In this document: positions 1 to 5,807 of the stretch, in pieces
How the letters are laid out: each line of letters opens with the position of its first letter
Numbering within the stretch: position 1 is the stretch's first letter
Assembly (NCBI GenBank): GCA_020025395.1
Contig: JAHHSE010000046.1
Coordinates: 1 to 9,729, forward strand
Direction of reading: 5' to 3'
DNA: 9,729 nt
DNA from: Oscillospiraceae bacterium
GTDB taxonomy: Bacteria > Bacillota > Clostridia > Oscillospirales > Oscillospiraceae
Notes under the pieces: generated by a model
Databases searched by the model: none
The model's input: only the letters and a program-made list of their open reading frames with translations
Told to the model about the DNA's origin: nothing
Position numbers and translations under genes: made by a program

Positions 1-424
1 GTCGGACCACCAGGCCTACCCCCACGCCCACGAATATCCCCCCCAGAACGGAGGCCGCCAGCGGATGGGGGGAGAGGTCGGGCAGCATGGGAGGAAAGGA
101 CTCCCACAGGGCGAAAAATCCGGCCAGACTTATGGAGGAGAAAAGGGAAAACTTGATAAACCGTTTCCCCAGAAAACGAAAGGCCAGGGCATAGCAGCTC
201 AGATCCAGAACCGGCGCGATGACGGAGGAGGGCACCTTGAACCAGTGGTTGATGAGCAGGATCATTCCCAATACCCCGCCCTCCGTGATGTTGGTCTGCT
301 GATGGATGTTATAGATCCCAAAGGATAATATGGCGGTTCCCAGCAGAAGAATGGATACATTCCAGGGGGTAAACCCGCTGACAAGCTGTCTCCAGATGGA
401 AAGACATCGTTTTTGCTTCATCAT
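1..424 (-). CDS. YitT-family (DUF161) membrane protein, N-terminal part, cut by window edge
   Basis: Reading the minus strand from ATG at 424 gives 141 residues with no stop before the window edge. The product is hydrophobic with several membrane segments: about residues 21-38, 49-58, 65-85, 92-106 and 124-140. It matches my memory of the YitT/DUF161 pattern: a first helix ending in FGIYN, then an N-I-T-E-G-G-V-L-G turn, a P-S-S-V-I-A-P-V-L-D segment, and a helix ending before L-G-K-R-F-I-K. YitT proteins are multi-pass inner-membrane proteins of unknown transport function, usually with a cytoplasmic DUF2179 C-terminal domain; that part would lie outside the window. Two adjacent ATGs (424-422 and 421-419) are possible starts. 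The ribosome binding site GAGGAG (434-429) is 4 bases from the first and 7 from the second, so the second is slightly favoured. The gene is divergent from glgP. Confidence 0.8.
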   Translation of the reverse strand, partial: MMKQKRCLSIWRQLVSGFTPWNVSILLLGTAILSFGIYNIHQQTNITEGGVLGMILLINHWFKVPSSVIAPVLDLSCYALAFRFLGKRFIKFSLFSSISLAGFFALWESFPPMLPDLSPHPLAASVLGGIFVGVGVGLVVR

Positions 425-519
425 GGTTCTCCTCTATTTCGGCCCCTGTCCCCTGAGGGAGGGGCAAAGATTCTCACGGTTTCTGCTGCGGCCTCTGCTG
501 TAAGGCCACTCCTTGCAAA

Positions 520-531
520 AGGGATATCCCT
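520..531. promoter_or_regulatory. 12-bp perfect palindrome at the predicted start of transcription
   Basis: AGGGATATCCCT is a perfect 12-bp palindrome directly downstream of the predicted minus-strand -10 box and over the expected transcription start near 525. That is a usual position for a repressor operator. I do not recognise the binding protein, and a palindrome of this length can occur by chance. Confidence 0.25.
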
Positions 532-562
532 ATCATAAAGCATGGAACGGTTCTAATGTCAA
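532..562 (-). promoter_or_regulatory. Predicted sigma-A promoter for the YitT-family gene
   Basis: On the minus strand a perfect -35 box TTGACA (562-557) is followed after 19 bases by TATGAT (537-532), which matches the -10 consensus at 5 of 6 positions. The spacer is two bases longer than ideal. Transcription would start near 525 and leave a leader of about 100 bases before the start codon. The leader has small local stems (for example 490-494 with 503-507), but I recognise no riboswitch class in it. The position in the divergent intergenic region supports the call; activity is inferred. Confidence 0.5.
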
Positions 563-570
563 GAGCCGTT
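546..570. repeat. Inverted repeat overlapping the divergent promoter region
   Basis: The arms AACGGTTCT (546-554) and AGAGCCGTT (562-570) pair over 9 bp with one G-T wobble around a 7-base loop. The predicted minus-strand -35 box (557-562) lies in the loop plus the first base of the right arm. It may be a binding site for a regulator of the YitT-family gene or of glgP, or an RNA hairpin. On the plus strand it is followed by a weak TTTTC, so a minor terminator is also possible. Confidence 0.35.
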
Positions 571-602
571 TTCATAAAATCCATGTTTATCGGCGCCTTT
601 TC

Positions 603-632
603 CCAAACGCAGGGCAAAGCCTCTGCCTTTGG
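603..632 (+). repeat. Imperfect hairpin in the glgP leader
   Basis: CCAAA (603-607) pairs with TTTGG (628-632). Inside it GCAG pairs with CTGC and GG with CC, with one bulged T (622) and a C-C mismatch (608/627). The loop is CAAAG (615-619). It ends about 20 bases before the glgP ribosome binding site, so it would lie in the glgP leader if transcription starts upstream. I see no convincing plus-strand promoter here; the best -10-like hexamer, TAAAAT at 575-580, has only a poor -35 partner. Confidence 0.3.
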
Positions 633-667
633 AATATTTTATCACAGAAAATAGGAGTCAGTCATTT

Positions 668-3100
668 ATGCAAGCTTATACAAAAAAAGAATTGAAGGAG
701 CGGATCATCGGCAAGCTCCACCGCAATTTCGGGCGGGAGGTCTCCGAGGCCAGCAGCGCCCATATGTTCAAGGCCTGCGCCCTGGTCCTTCGGGACATCA
801 TGGCAAATCGCCAGCTGGAGACTGAGGCCAGAATCGAAAAGACCGAGGCCCGTCAGGTCCACTATCTTTCCCTGGAATTTCTCATGGGCCGGTCCCTGAT
901 GAAAAACGCTTATAACCTCAATGTTCTCCCTGCCCTGACCGCGGCCATTGAGGACCTGGGCTTTTCCGCCTCCGACCTCTTTGAGGCCGAGCCGGATGCC
1001 GGCCTTGGAAACGGCGGCCTGGGCCGACTGGCGGCCTGTTACCTGGATTCCATGACCACCCTGGACATCCCCGCCTTTGGATATTCCATCTGTTATGAGC
1101 TGGGAATTTTTAAGCAGAAGATCGTAGACGGTCAGCAGGTGGAGCTGGCGGACAACTGGCTGGACATGGGGGATGCCTGGCTCATCACCAAGATGGATGA
1201 GACCGAGGAGGTCCGCTTCGGGGGCACCATTGAGGACGAGTGGCGGCCCGACGGAAGCCATGCCGCCATTCACAAGGGCTATACCACCGTGCTGGCTGTC
1301 CCCCGTGACATGGAGATCGCCGGATACGGCACAACGCATGTCAACACCCTTCGTCTGTGGGACGCGAAAAGCGCCACGCCGCTGGATATGTCCCTCTTCT
1401 CCCGCGGGGAGTATCTGAAGGCCACCCAGGAAAAGGCCATGGCGGAGACCATCTCCAAAATCCTCTACCCGGAGGACAATCACTATGAGGGCAAGAGTCT
1501 CCGCTTAAAGCAGCAGTATTTCTTCGTCTCCGCCACCGTTCAGTCCATTGTGAAAAAGCACCGCAAGATCTACGGCACCCTGCGGAACTTCCATGAAAAG
1601 CATGTGATCCAGATCAACGACACCCATCCCGCTCTGGTCATCCCTGAGCTGATGCGCATCCTCCTGGATGAAGAGGGCTACAGCTGGGAGGATGCCTGGC
1701 ACATTGTCTCCCACACCGTGGCCTACACCAACCATACCGTCTTGGCGGAGGCCCTGGAACGCTGGCCCCAGCAGCTGGTCTCCATCCTCCTCCCCCGGAT
1801 CTGGCAGCTCATCGTGGAGATCTCCAACCGTTACCAGAGCGATCTGAACAACTTCTTCCACGGAGATCAGTCCAAGGTCCGAAACATGGCCATTGTCTGG
1901 GATGGAGAGGTCCGCATGGCAAACCTCTGTATCTGCGCCTGCTTCTCGGTCAACGGAGTCTCCGCCCTCCATTCCGACATTCTCAAGCGGGAGGTCTTCC
2001 ACGACCCTTACCTCCGCTCTCCCCGGCAGTTCCAGAATGTGACCAACGGAATCGATCACCGCCGATGGCTTTCCCAGATCAATCCCAAGCTGGATGCCCT
2101 GATTCGGGACTGTACCGGCGGGGACCGCTACCTTCTCCATCCGGAGGCCCTGGAAAAGCTCCTCCAATATCAGAACGATACCACGGTGCTGGATCAGCTG
2201 GCCGCCATCAAGAGGGAGAACAAAGCCCGCTTTGCCGGCTGGCTGGCCAAGGAGACCGGCATCGTCCTCAACCCCAACGCCATCTTTGATGTTCAGGTGA
2301 AGCGGCTCCATGAGTACAAGCGCCAGCTTCTGAACGCGCTGCACATCCTCTATCTCTATCAGAAGCTCCAGCAGGACCCGGATTTCCTCACCGTCCCCCA
2401 TGTTTTCCTCTTCGGGGCCAAGGCCGCCCCCGGCTATGCCGTTGCAAAGCAGATCATCCGCCTCATCGGCTCCCTCTCCGACCAAATTAACCAGGATCCC
2501 ATCTGCAAGGATAAGCTCCAGGTGGTCTTTTTGGAAAATTACCGGGTCTCCCTGGCGGAAAAGCTCATGCCGGCCAGCGAGCTCTCCGAACAGATCTCCA
2601 CCGCCGGCAAGGAGGCTTCCGGCACCGGAAACATGAAATTCATGATGAACGGCGCCCTCACCATCGGCACCCTGGACGGGGCCAATGTGGAGATGCACCA
2701 GCAGGTGGGGGATGAGAACATCTTCCTCTTCGGCCTCAATGCCGATGAGGTCCAGCATTTGAAGCACCACGGCTACGCCCCCTATGAATACTATATGCAC
2801 AACGCCGACCTGAAGCTGGTGCTGGACCGGCTCAACGGGGGCTTCCGGGACGGGGTGAGCTACAATGACCTCACCAACCGCCTCCTCTTCGGGGCGGGCG
2901 GCCCTGCCGATGAATACCTGCTCCTGGCGGACTTTGACAGCTATCGGGTGGCCCACAACCGGGTCCAAACCGTCTATCAGAACCCCAGACAGTGGAATCA
3001 GATGGCTCTGGTCAACATTGCGAAAAGCGGAATCTTTGCCGCCGACCGGGCCATTCGGGACTATGCCGACCACATTTGGAAGGTCAAAACCAGAACCTGA
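668..3100 (+). CDS. glgP: Glycogen/alpha-glucan phosphorylase (GlgP)
   Basis: This PLP-dependent GT35 enzyme removes glucose from alpha-1,4-glucan ends with phosphate, releasing glucose-1-phosphate in glycogen or maltodextrin breakdown in the cytoplasm. The family signature E-A-S-G-T-G-N-M-K-F is present; its lysine, residue 657, is the expected Schiff-base residue for PLP. Other conserved blocks include G-L-G-N-G-G-L-G-R-L-A (phosphate/glucose-loop region, near residue 115), I-N-D-T-H-P-A-L, T-N-H-T-V-L-A-E-A-L-E-R-W, V-K-R-L-H-E-Y-K-R-Q and G-K-A-A-P-G-Y-type motifs. At 810 residues it has the usual family length and looks intact. I chose ATG at 668 because AGGAG (653-657) lies 10 bases upstream. 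An in-frame TTG at 629 would add 13 residues but has no ribosome binding site. No other glycogen genes are visible nearby, so it is probably transcribed alone. Confidence 0.97.
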   Translation: MQAYTKKELKERIIGKLHRNFGREVSEASSAHMFKACALVLRDIMANRQLETEARIEKTEARQVHYLSLEFLMGRSLMKNAYNLNVLPALTAAIEDLGFSASDLFEAEPDAGLGNGGLGRLAACYLDSMTTLDIPAFGYSICYELGIFKQKIVDGQQVELADNWLDMGDAWLITKMDETEEVRFGGTIEDEWRPDGSHAAIHKGYTTVLAVPRDMEIAGYGTTHVNTLRLWDAKSATPLDMSLFSRGEYLKATQEKAMAETISKILYPEDNHYEGKSLRLKQQYFFVSATVQSIVKKHRKIYGTLRNFHEKHVIQINDTHPALVIPELMRILLDEEGYSWEDAWHIVSHTVAYTNHTVLAEALERWPQQLVSILLPRIWQLIVEISNRYQSDLNNFFHGDQSKVRNMAIVWDGEVRMANLCICACFSVNGVSALHSDILKREVFHDPYLRSPRQFQNVTNGIDHRRWLSQINPKLDALIRDCTGGDRYLLHPEALEKLLQYQNDTTVLDQLAAIKRENKARFAGWLAKETGIVLNPNAIFDVQVKRLHEYKRQLLNALHILYLYQKLQQDPDFLTVPHVFLFGAKAAPGYAVAKQIIRLIGSLSDQINQDPICKDKLQVVFLENYRVSLAEKLMPASELSEQISTAGKEASGTGNMKFMMNGALTIGTLDGANVEMHQQVGDENIFLFGLNADEVQHLKHHGYAPYEYYMHNADLKLVLDRLNGGFRDGVSYNDLTNRLLFGAGGPADEYLLLADFDSYRVAHNRVQTVYQNPRQWNQMALVNIAKSGIFAADRAIRDYADHIWKVKTRT

Positions 3101-3103
3101 GTC

Positions 3104-3132
3104 CAGGGCCGCCGGAACACTCCGGCGGCCCT
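3104..3132 (+). repeat. Hairpin repeat, copy 1, just after glgP
   Basis: This 29-base sequence is repeated exactly at 3334-3362. It contains a perfect 12-bp GC-rich stem, AGGGCCGCCGGA (3105-3116) with its complement at 3121-3132, and the 4-base loop ACAC. It begins 4 bases after the glgP stop codon. No T-run follows (the next bases are CAGCGTGTC), so copy 1 alone should be a poor intrinsic terminator and may instead protect the mRNA 3' end. Confidence 0.85.
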
Positions 3133-3191
3133 CAGCGTGTCAAAAAAGCCTCGCAGAGTTTGCCGCCGCAGCGGTAAATAAAATAGAAATG

Positions 3192-3224
3192 ATTTTCCAC
3201 GGGGGCGTGTACCTCGTGGAAAAT
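3192..3224 (+). repeat. Hairpin A of the structured element
   Basis: ATTTTCCACG (3192-3201) pairs perfectly with CGTGGAAAAT (3215-3224). Three further inner pairs are possible (3202-3204 with 3212-3214, one of them a wobble), leaving a 7-base loop. Confidence 0.75.
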
Positions 3225-3230
3225 ACATAT

Positions 3231-3290
3231 CGGTCTGAGAGTGTGAAATTTGTCCGCATCATGCGGACAAATTATGCACGGGTCAGACCG
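3231..3290 (+). repeat. Hairpin B of the structured element, a long two-part stem
   Basis: An outer 8-bp stem, CGGTCTGA (3231-3238) with TCAGACCG (3283-3290), encloses a perfect 12-bp inner stem, AATTTGTCCGCA (3247-3258) with TGCGGACAAATT (3262-3273), around a 3-base loop. Between them GTGT (3241-3244) can pair with GCAC (3276-3279). The whole 60-base segment therefore folds into one extended rod, which is very unlikely by chance. Confidence 0.8.
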
Positions 3291-3298
3291 CAGCCCTT

Positions 3299-3329
3299 TG
3301 TCGAAAACCTCCGAAGGAGTTTTTCGACA
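3299..3329 (+). repeat. Hairpin C of the structured element
   Basis: TGTCGAAAA (3299-3307) pairs with TTTTCGACA (3321-3329). After one C-T mismatch, CTCC (3309-3312) pairs with GGAG (3316-3319) around the loop GAA. That is 13 base pairs in 31 bases. It lies immediately upstream of hairpin repeat copy 2. Confidence 0.75.
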
Positions 3330-3333
3330 GTCT

Positions 3334-3367
3334 CAGGGCCGCCGGAACACTCCGGCGGCCCTTTCTT
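3334..3367 (+). terminator. Hairpin repeat, copy 2, followed by a weak T-tract
   Basis: Bases 3334-3362 are identical to 3104-3132, with the same 12-bp stem and ACAC loop. Here the stem runs into TTCTT, so this copy is the better candidate for ending the glgP transcript. The T-tract is short and interrupted, making it only a moderate intrinsic terminator. The promoter of the next gene begins a few bases further on. Confidence 0.6.
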
Positions 3368-3372
3368 CCACC

Positions 3373-3402
3373 TTGACGTTTCTTCTTCTCCGGCATTACA
3401 AT
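3373..3402 (+). promoter_or_regulatory. Predicted sigma-A promoter of the cysteine desulfurase-like gene
   Basis: TTGACG (3373-3378) and TACAAT (3397-3402) each match the consensus at 5 of 6 positions and are 18 bases apart. Transcription would begin near 3409, giving a leader of about 42 bases. In that leader CGAATT (3416-3421) can pair with AATTCG (3430-3435), just before the ribosome binding site AAGGAG (3436-3441). Confidence 0.65.
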
Positions 3403-3450
3403 AGAGGCTTATAAACGAATTTCCTTTTGAATTCGAAGGAGCTGATTGTT

Positions 3451-4572
3451 TTGCCCATCTATTTAGATGCCGCCGCCACCACTCCGGTGCGGCCTGAGGC
3501 CGTCCAGGCCGCCCTGGAGGGGATGACCCAGGGCTTTGCCAACCCCTCCTCCGGCTATCCTCCCGCGCGGGCCGCCTCTCTCCGACTGGAGGCCGACCGG
3601 GCCGTGGTGGCTCATGCTCTGGGCTGTCAGCCGGAAGAGGTGTGCTTCACCTCCTGCGGCACCGAGGGAAACAACTGGGCCATTCAGACCGCTGCCCGGC
3701 TGGGCAGACGGAAGGGAAGGCACATTGTCACCACCGCCATTGAGCACGCCGCTGTGCTGGAGCCTGTCAAGGCCCTGGCCGCCCAGGGATATGAGGTCAC
3801 CCATCTCAAGCCTGACCGCACCGGTCACATCGATCCCGCCCAAATCGCCTCCGCCCTCCGCCCCGACACCATCCTGGTCTCCATGATGCTGGTCAACAAC
3901 GAGCTTGGGACCCTTCTTCCGGTGAAGGAGGCCCATCAGGCCATAGAGGCCGCCCAATGCCCCGCCCTTCTCCATGTGGACGGGGTCCAGGCCTTTCTCA
4001 AGGTCCCCTTCACCCCAAAGGAGCTGGGGGCTGACCTGCTCACCATCAGCGGGCACAAGATCATGGCCCCCAAGGGCATTGGCGCCCTCTATGTCCGCAA
4101 GGGCCTAAAGCTCCCCCCTCTCCTTCTGGGGGGCGGACAGGAGCGAGGCCTCCGCTCCGGCACCGAGCCGACCGCCCAAATCGCCGCACTGGCCGCCGCC
4201 ATCCGGGCCTGGTCCCCGGACGACCGGGACCGAATCCGGGCGGTGAAGGAGCACACCGCCGATCTTCTCTCCCGGATGGAGGGGGTGGAGATCATCAGCC
4301 GAGGAGACGCCCCCCATATCCTGGCCCTCTCCCTGGTTGGCTATCCCAGCCAGCCCGTGGTCCGGGCCCTGGGGGACAAGGGGATCTATATCTCCTCCGG
4401 CTCCGCCTGCCACCGGGGCAAGCCCAGCCATGTCTTCGCAGCCCTGGGCCTTCCCCCAAAAACCCTCATGGGGGTCCTTCGAGTCTCCTTCTCCCCCTTC
4501 TCCACCCTTGCCGACGGAGAGGCCTTCGTCCAGGCCCTTGGGGAGGTGCGTCAGACTCTGGTCTGCCGATAA
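3451..4572 (+). CDS. Aminotransferase class V / cysteine desulfurase-like protein (NifS/IscS superfamily)
   Basis: Enzymes of this family use PLP to take sulfur from cysteine, leaving alanine and an enzyme-bound persulfide for Fe-S clusters, thiolated tRNA or cofactors. The family blocks appear in order: Y-L-D-A-A-A-T-T-P (residues 4-12), a T-S-C-G-T-E cofactor loop, T-T-A-I-E-H with the PLP-stacking histidine, V-N-N-E-L-G-T, H-V-D-G-V-Q, S-G-H-K with the PLP lysine (residue 203), R-S-G-T-E, and S-S-G-S-A-C with the candidate catalytic cysteine (residue 320). I chose TTG at 3451 because AAGGAG lies 9 bases upstream; an upstream in-frame TTG at 3427 lacks a ribosome binding site. The resulting 373 residues are normal for the family. 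Several usually conserved positions differ, for example NPSSGY where NPSS-x-H is usual. No IscU, ThiI or MnmA partner is adjacent, so the sulfur acceptor is unknown. It has its own promoter and terminator. Confidence 0.88.
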   Translation: MPIYLDAAATTPVRPEAVQAALEGMTQGFANPSSGYPPARAASLRLEADRAVVAHALGCQPEEVCFTSCGTEGNNWAIQTAARLGRRKGRHIVTTAIEHAAVLEPVKALAAQGYEVTHLKPDRTGHIDPAQIASALRPDTILVSMMLVNNELGTLLPVKEAHQAIEAAQCPALLHVDGVQAFLKVPFTPKELGADLLTISGHKIMAPKGIGALYVRKGLKLPPLLLGGGQERGLRSGTEPTAQIAALAAAIRAWSPDDRDRIRAVKEHTADLLSRMEGVEIISRGDAPHILALSLVGYPSQPVVRALGDKGIYISSGSACHRGKPSHVFAALGLPPKTLMGVLRVSFSPFSTLADGEAFVQALGEVRQTLVCR

Positions 4573-4597
4573 ATCTCCCCAAATCCCCCTCTCCCTT

Positions 4598-4629
4598 CGG
4601 GTCTCTGCCCCGCAGAGGCCCGTTTTTTT
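4598..4629 (+). terminator. Intrinsic terminator after the desulfurase-like gene
   Basis: An 11-bp stem (4598-4608 with 4612-4622, one G-T wobble) has the 3-base loop CCC and is followed by seven T residues (4623-4629). It starts 25 bases after the stop codon and separates this gene from the heat-shock operon promoter. Confidence 0.9.
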
Positions 4630-4659
4630 CCGTTCATATTTAATTTACATCTGGAACCC

Positions 4660-4688
4660 TTGACTTTTTTGGGGGGTGGTGGTAAATT
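4660..4688 (+). promoter_or_regulatory. Sigma-A promoter of the hrcA-grpE-dnaK-dnaJ operon
   Basis: TTGACT (4660-4665, 5 of 6) and TAAATT (4683-4688, 4 of 6) are separated by exactly 17 bases. Transcription would start near 4695, inside the CIRCE operator, so bound HrcA would block initiation. The spacer contains an unusual G-rich run (4671-4682). Confidence 0.75.
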
Positions 4689-4692
4689 AACA

Positions 4693-4719
4693 TTAGCACT
4701 CATAGAGATCGAGTGCTAA
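4693..4719. promoter_or_regulatory. CIRCE operator (HrcA binding site)
   Basis: TTAGCACTC (4693-4701), a 9-base spacer and GAGTGCTAA (4711-4719) match the CIRCE consensus without a mismatch. The arms extend by one more pair (A4692 with T4720). CIRCE is bound by HrcA, whose activity depends on the GroE chaperonin in studied species, so the operon should be derepressed on heat or protein-folding stress. This is the only CIRCE copy I find in the window. Confidence 0.97.
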
Positions 4720-4728
4720 TACGATTTT

Positions 4729-4738
4729 AGGAAGTGAT
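4729..4738 (+). promoter_or_regulatory. Ribosome binding site that decides the hrcA start
   Basis: Bases 4727-4738 (TTAGGAAGTGAT) match the full anti-Shine-Dalgarno complement TAAGGAGGTGAT at 10 of 12 positions. The GTG at 4734 and the first bases of the ATG at 4737 lie inside this site. TTG at 4743, 8 bases after the AGGAAG core (4729-4734), is therefore the most likely initiation codon. Confidence 0.6.
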
Positions 4739-4742
4739 GCCC

Positions 4743-5801
4743 TTGGATTTGACAGAACGCAAAAAAAAGATCCTCCGGGCCATCATTGAAAATTACATTG
4801 AAACGGCAGAGCCGGTGGGGTCCAGGTCCATTGCCCAGACCGCCGGGCTGGATATCTCCTCTGCCACCATCCGCAATGAGATGGCGGATCTGGAGGCCCT
4901 GGGCTTTCTGGAGCAGCCCCACACCTCCGCCGGACGCATTCCCTCTCCCAAGGGATATCGGCTCTATGTGAATGAGCTTATGGAGATCCATCGGCTCAGC
5001 GCCTTGGAGACCAGGCGCCTCAACGAGGCCCTCCGCCTGAAGATGCAGGAGCTGGATAAGGTCATTGACCAGGCCGGGCGAATTGTCTCCCAGCTCACCC
5101 GCTACCCCACCTTCGCCCTGGCGGCAGGCTCCGGCCGTGTCACCATTCGGCGGTTCGATCTTCTGATGGTGGAGCGTAACGCCTTTATCGCCGTTCTCAT
5201 GACCGACAATGATGTGGTCCGAAATCGGCTCATGCGCCTGCCCTCCGACCTGAACGAATCCCAATTGAGTCTTCTCAACACCCTGTTGAACGCCACCTTT
5301 ACCGGACTTACCCTGGAGGAGATCACGCCGGAGCTGATGCGGGTGGCCTCCCACGCGGCCGGAGAGGCCTACGGGCTGATTTCCCTGGTGGTCTCTTTTG
5401 GAATGGAGGTCCTGCGGGAGCAGTCAGCGCAGTCAATTCACACAGCGGGCATCACCAGTCTTCTCTCCCACCCGGAGTACCGATGTCTGGAACGGGCAGA
5501 GCCTCTTATGAACTATCTGTCCGAAACCGAAGAGATGGAATCTCTCACCGTTCCCGCCAACGGGAAAATGAATATCTTTATCGGACCGGAAAATGTGGCC
5601 GCCGCCCTTCAGGATACCAGCGTTGTCATGGCAAGCTATGACATCGGCAACGGGCTTCGCGGAGTGATCGGCGTGGTGGGACCCACCCGAATGGATTACG
5701 CGAAATTGACCGCCCGGCTCTCTTATTTTGCCGACGGGCTGGCCCGCCTGTTTGAGGCAAACGAAGCCGCATCCCTGCCCCAGAGCGAGAAGGAGGAATA
5801 A
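4743..5801 (+). CDS. hrcA: Heat-inducible transcription repressor HrcA
   Basis: HrcA is the dimeric repressor that binds CIRCE and controls class I heat-shock genes. The N-terminal winged helix (about residues 1-75) is clear: L-T-E-R-K-K-K-I-L at the start, then A-E-P-V-G-S-R and the recognition-helix region S-S-A-T-I-R-N-E-M (39-47), followed by the wing T-S-A-G-R-I-P-S and G-Y-R-L-Y-V. A GAF-like middle and dimerisation region follows. The C-terminus carries the family G-P-T-R-M-D-Y motif. From TTG at 4743 the protein has 352 residues, normal for HrcA; ATG at 4737 or GTG at 4734 would add only two or three residues but overlap the ribosome binding site. It is the first gene of the operon, sits behind a perfect CIRCE, and so is probably autoregulated. 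Confidence 0.97.
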   Translation: MDLTERKKKILRAIIENYIETAEPVGSRSIAQTAGLDISSATIRNEMADLEALGFLEQPHTSAGRIPSPKGYRLYVNELMEIHRLSALETRRLNEALRLKMQELDKVIDQAGRIVSQLTRYPTFALAAGSGRVTIRRFDLLMVERNAFIAVLMTDNDVVRNRLMRLPSDLNESQLSLLNTLLNATFTGLTLEEITPELMRVASHAAGEAYGLISLVVSFGMEVLREQSAQSIHTAGITSLLSHPEYRCLERAEPLMNYLSETEEMESLTVPANGKMNIFIGPENVAAALQDTSVVMASYDIGNGLRGVIGVVGPTRMDYAKLTARLSYFADGLARLFEANEAASLPQSEKEE

Positions 5802-5807
5802 ATCACC

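Larger units (their letters stand above)
3133..3333 (+). other. Structured intergenic element (three strong hairpins), possible non-coding RNA or repetitive element
   Basis: There is no credible gene in this 201-base stretch between the two hairpin repeats. It is densely folded: a weak stem at 3162-3175, then hairpins at 3192-3224, 3231-3290 and 3299-3329, which I list separately. The sequence is richer in A and T than the flanking genes. Such a chain of hairpins could be a small structured RNA, a non-autonomous mobile or repetitive extragenic element, or a composite terminator. I recognise no known RNA family. No transposase-type target duplication is visible apart from the bracketing 29-base repeats. 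Confidence 0.5.

Noticed and set aside
65..328. An 87-codon open frame on the plus strand at the left edge
   Set aside because: The minus-strand reading encodes a convincing YitT-like membrane protein with a ribosome binding site; the plus-strand product is unstructured and charged.
629..667. TTG start for glgP, 13 residues upstream
   Set aside because: No ribosome binding site; ATG 668 has AGGAG at suitable distance and gives a normal N-terminus.
425..667. Riboswitch in either leader of the yitT-glgP intergenic region
   Set aside because: Only small local stems are present; I could not match them to a known riboswitch core in either orientation.
1505..3073. A 522-codon open frame on the minus strand opposite glgP
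   Set aside because: Same cause as above; glgP on the plus strand carries all the family motifs, and the antisense product has none.
3104..3362. CRISPR-like array, because a 29-base sequence is repeated
   Set aside because: There are only two copies, 201 bases apart, the intervening DNA is itself highly structured, and no cas gene is present.
2865..3404. A 179-codon plus-strand frame running from glgP across the intergenic hairpins
   Set aside because: It is out of frame with glgP, has no family resemblance, and its second half merely translates the hairpin repeats.
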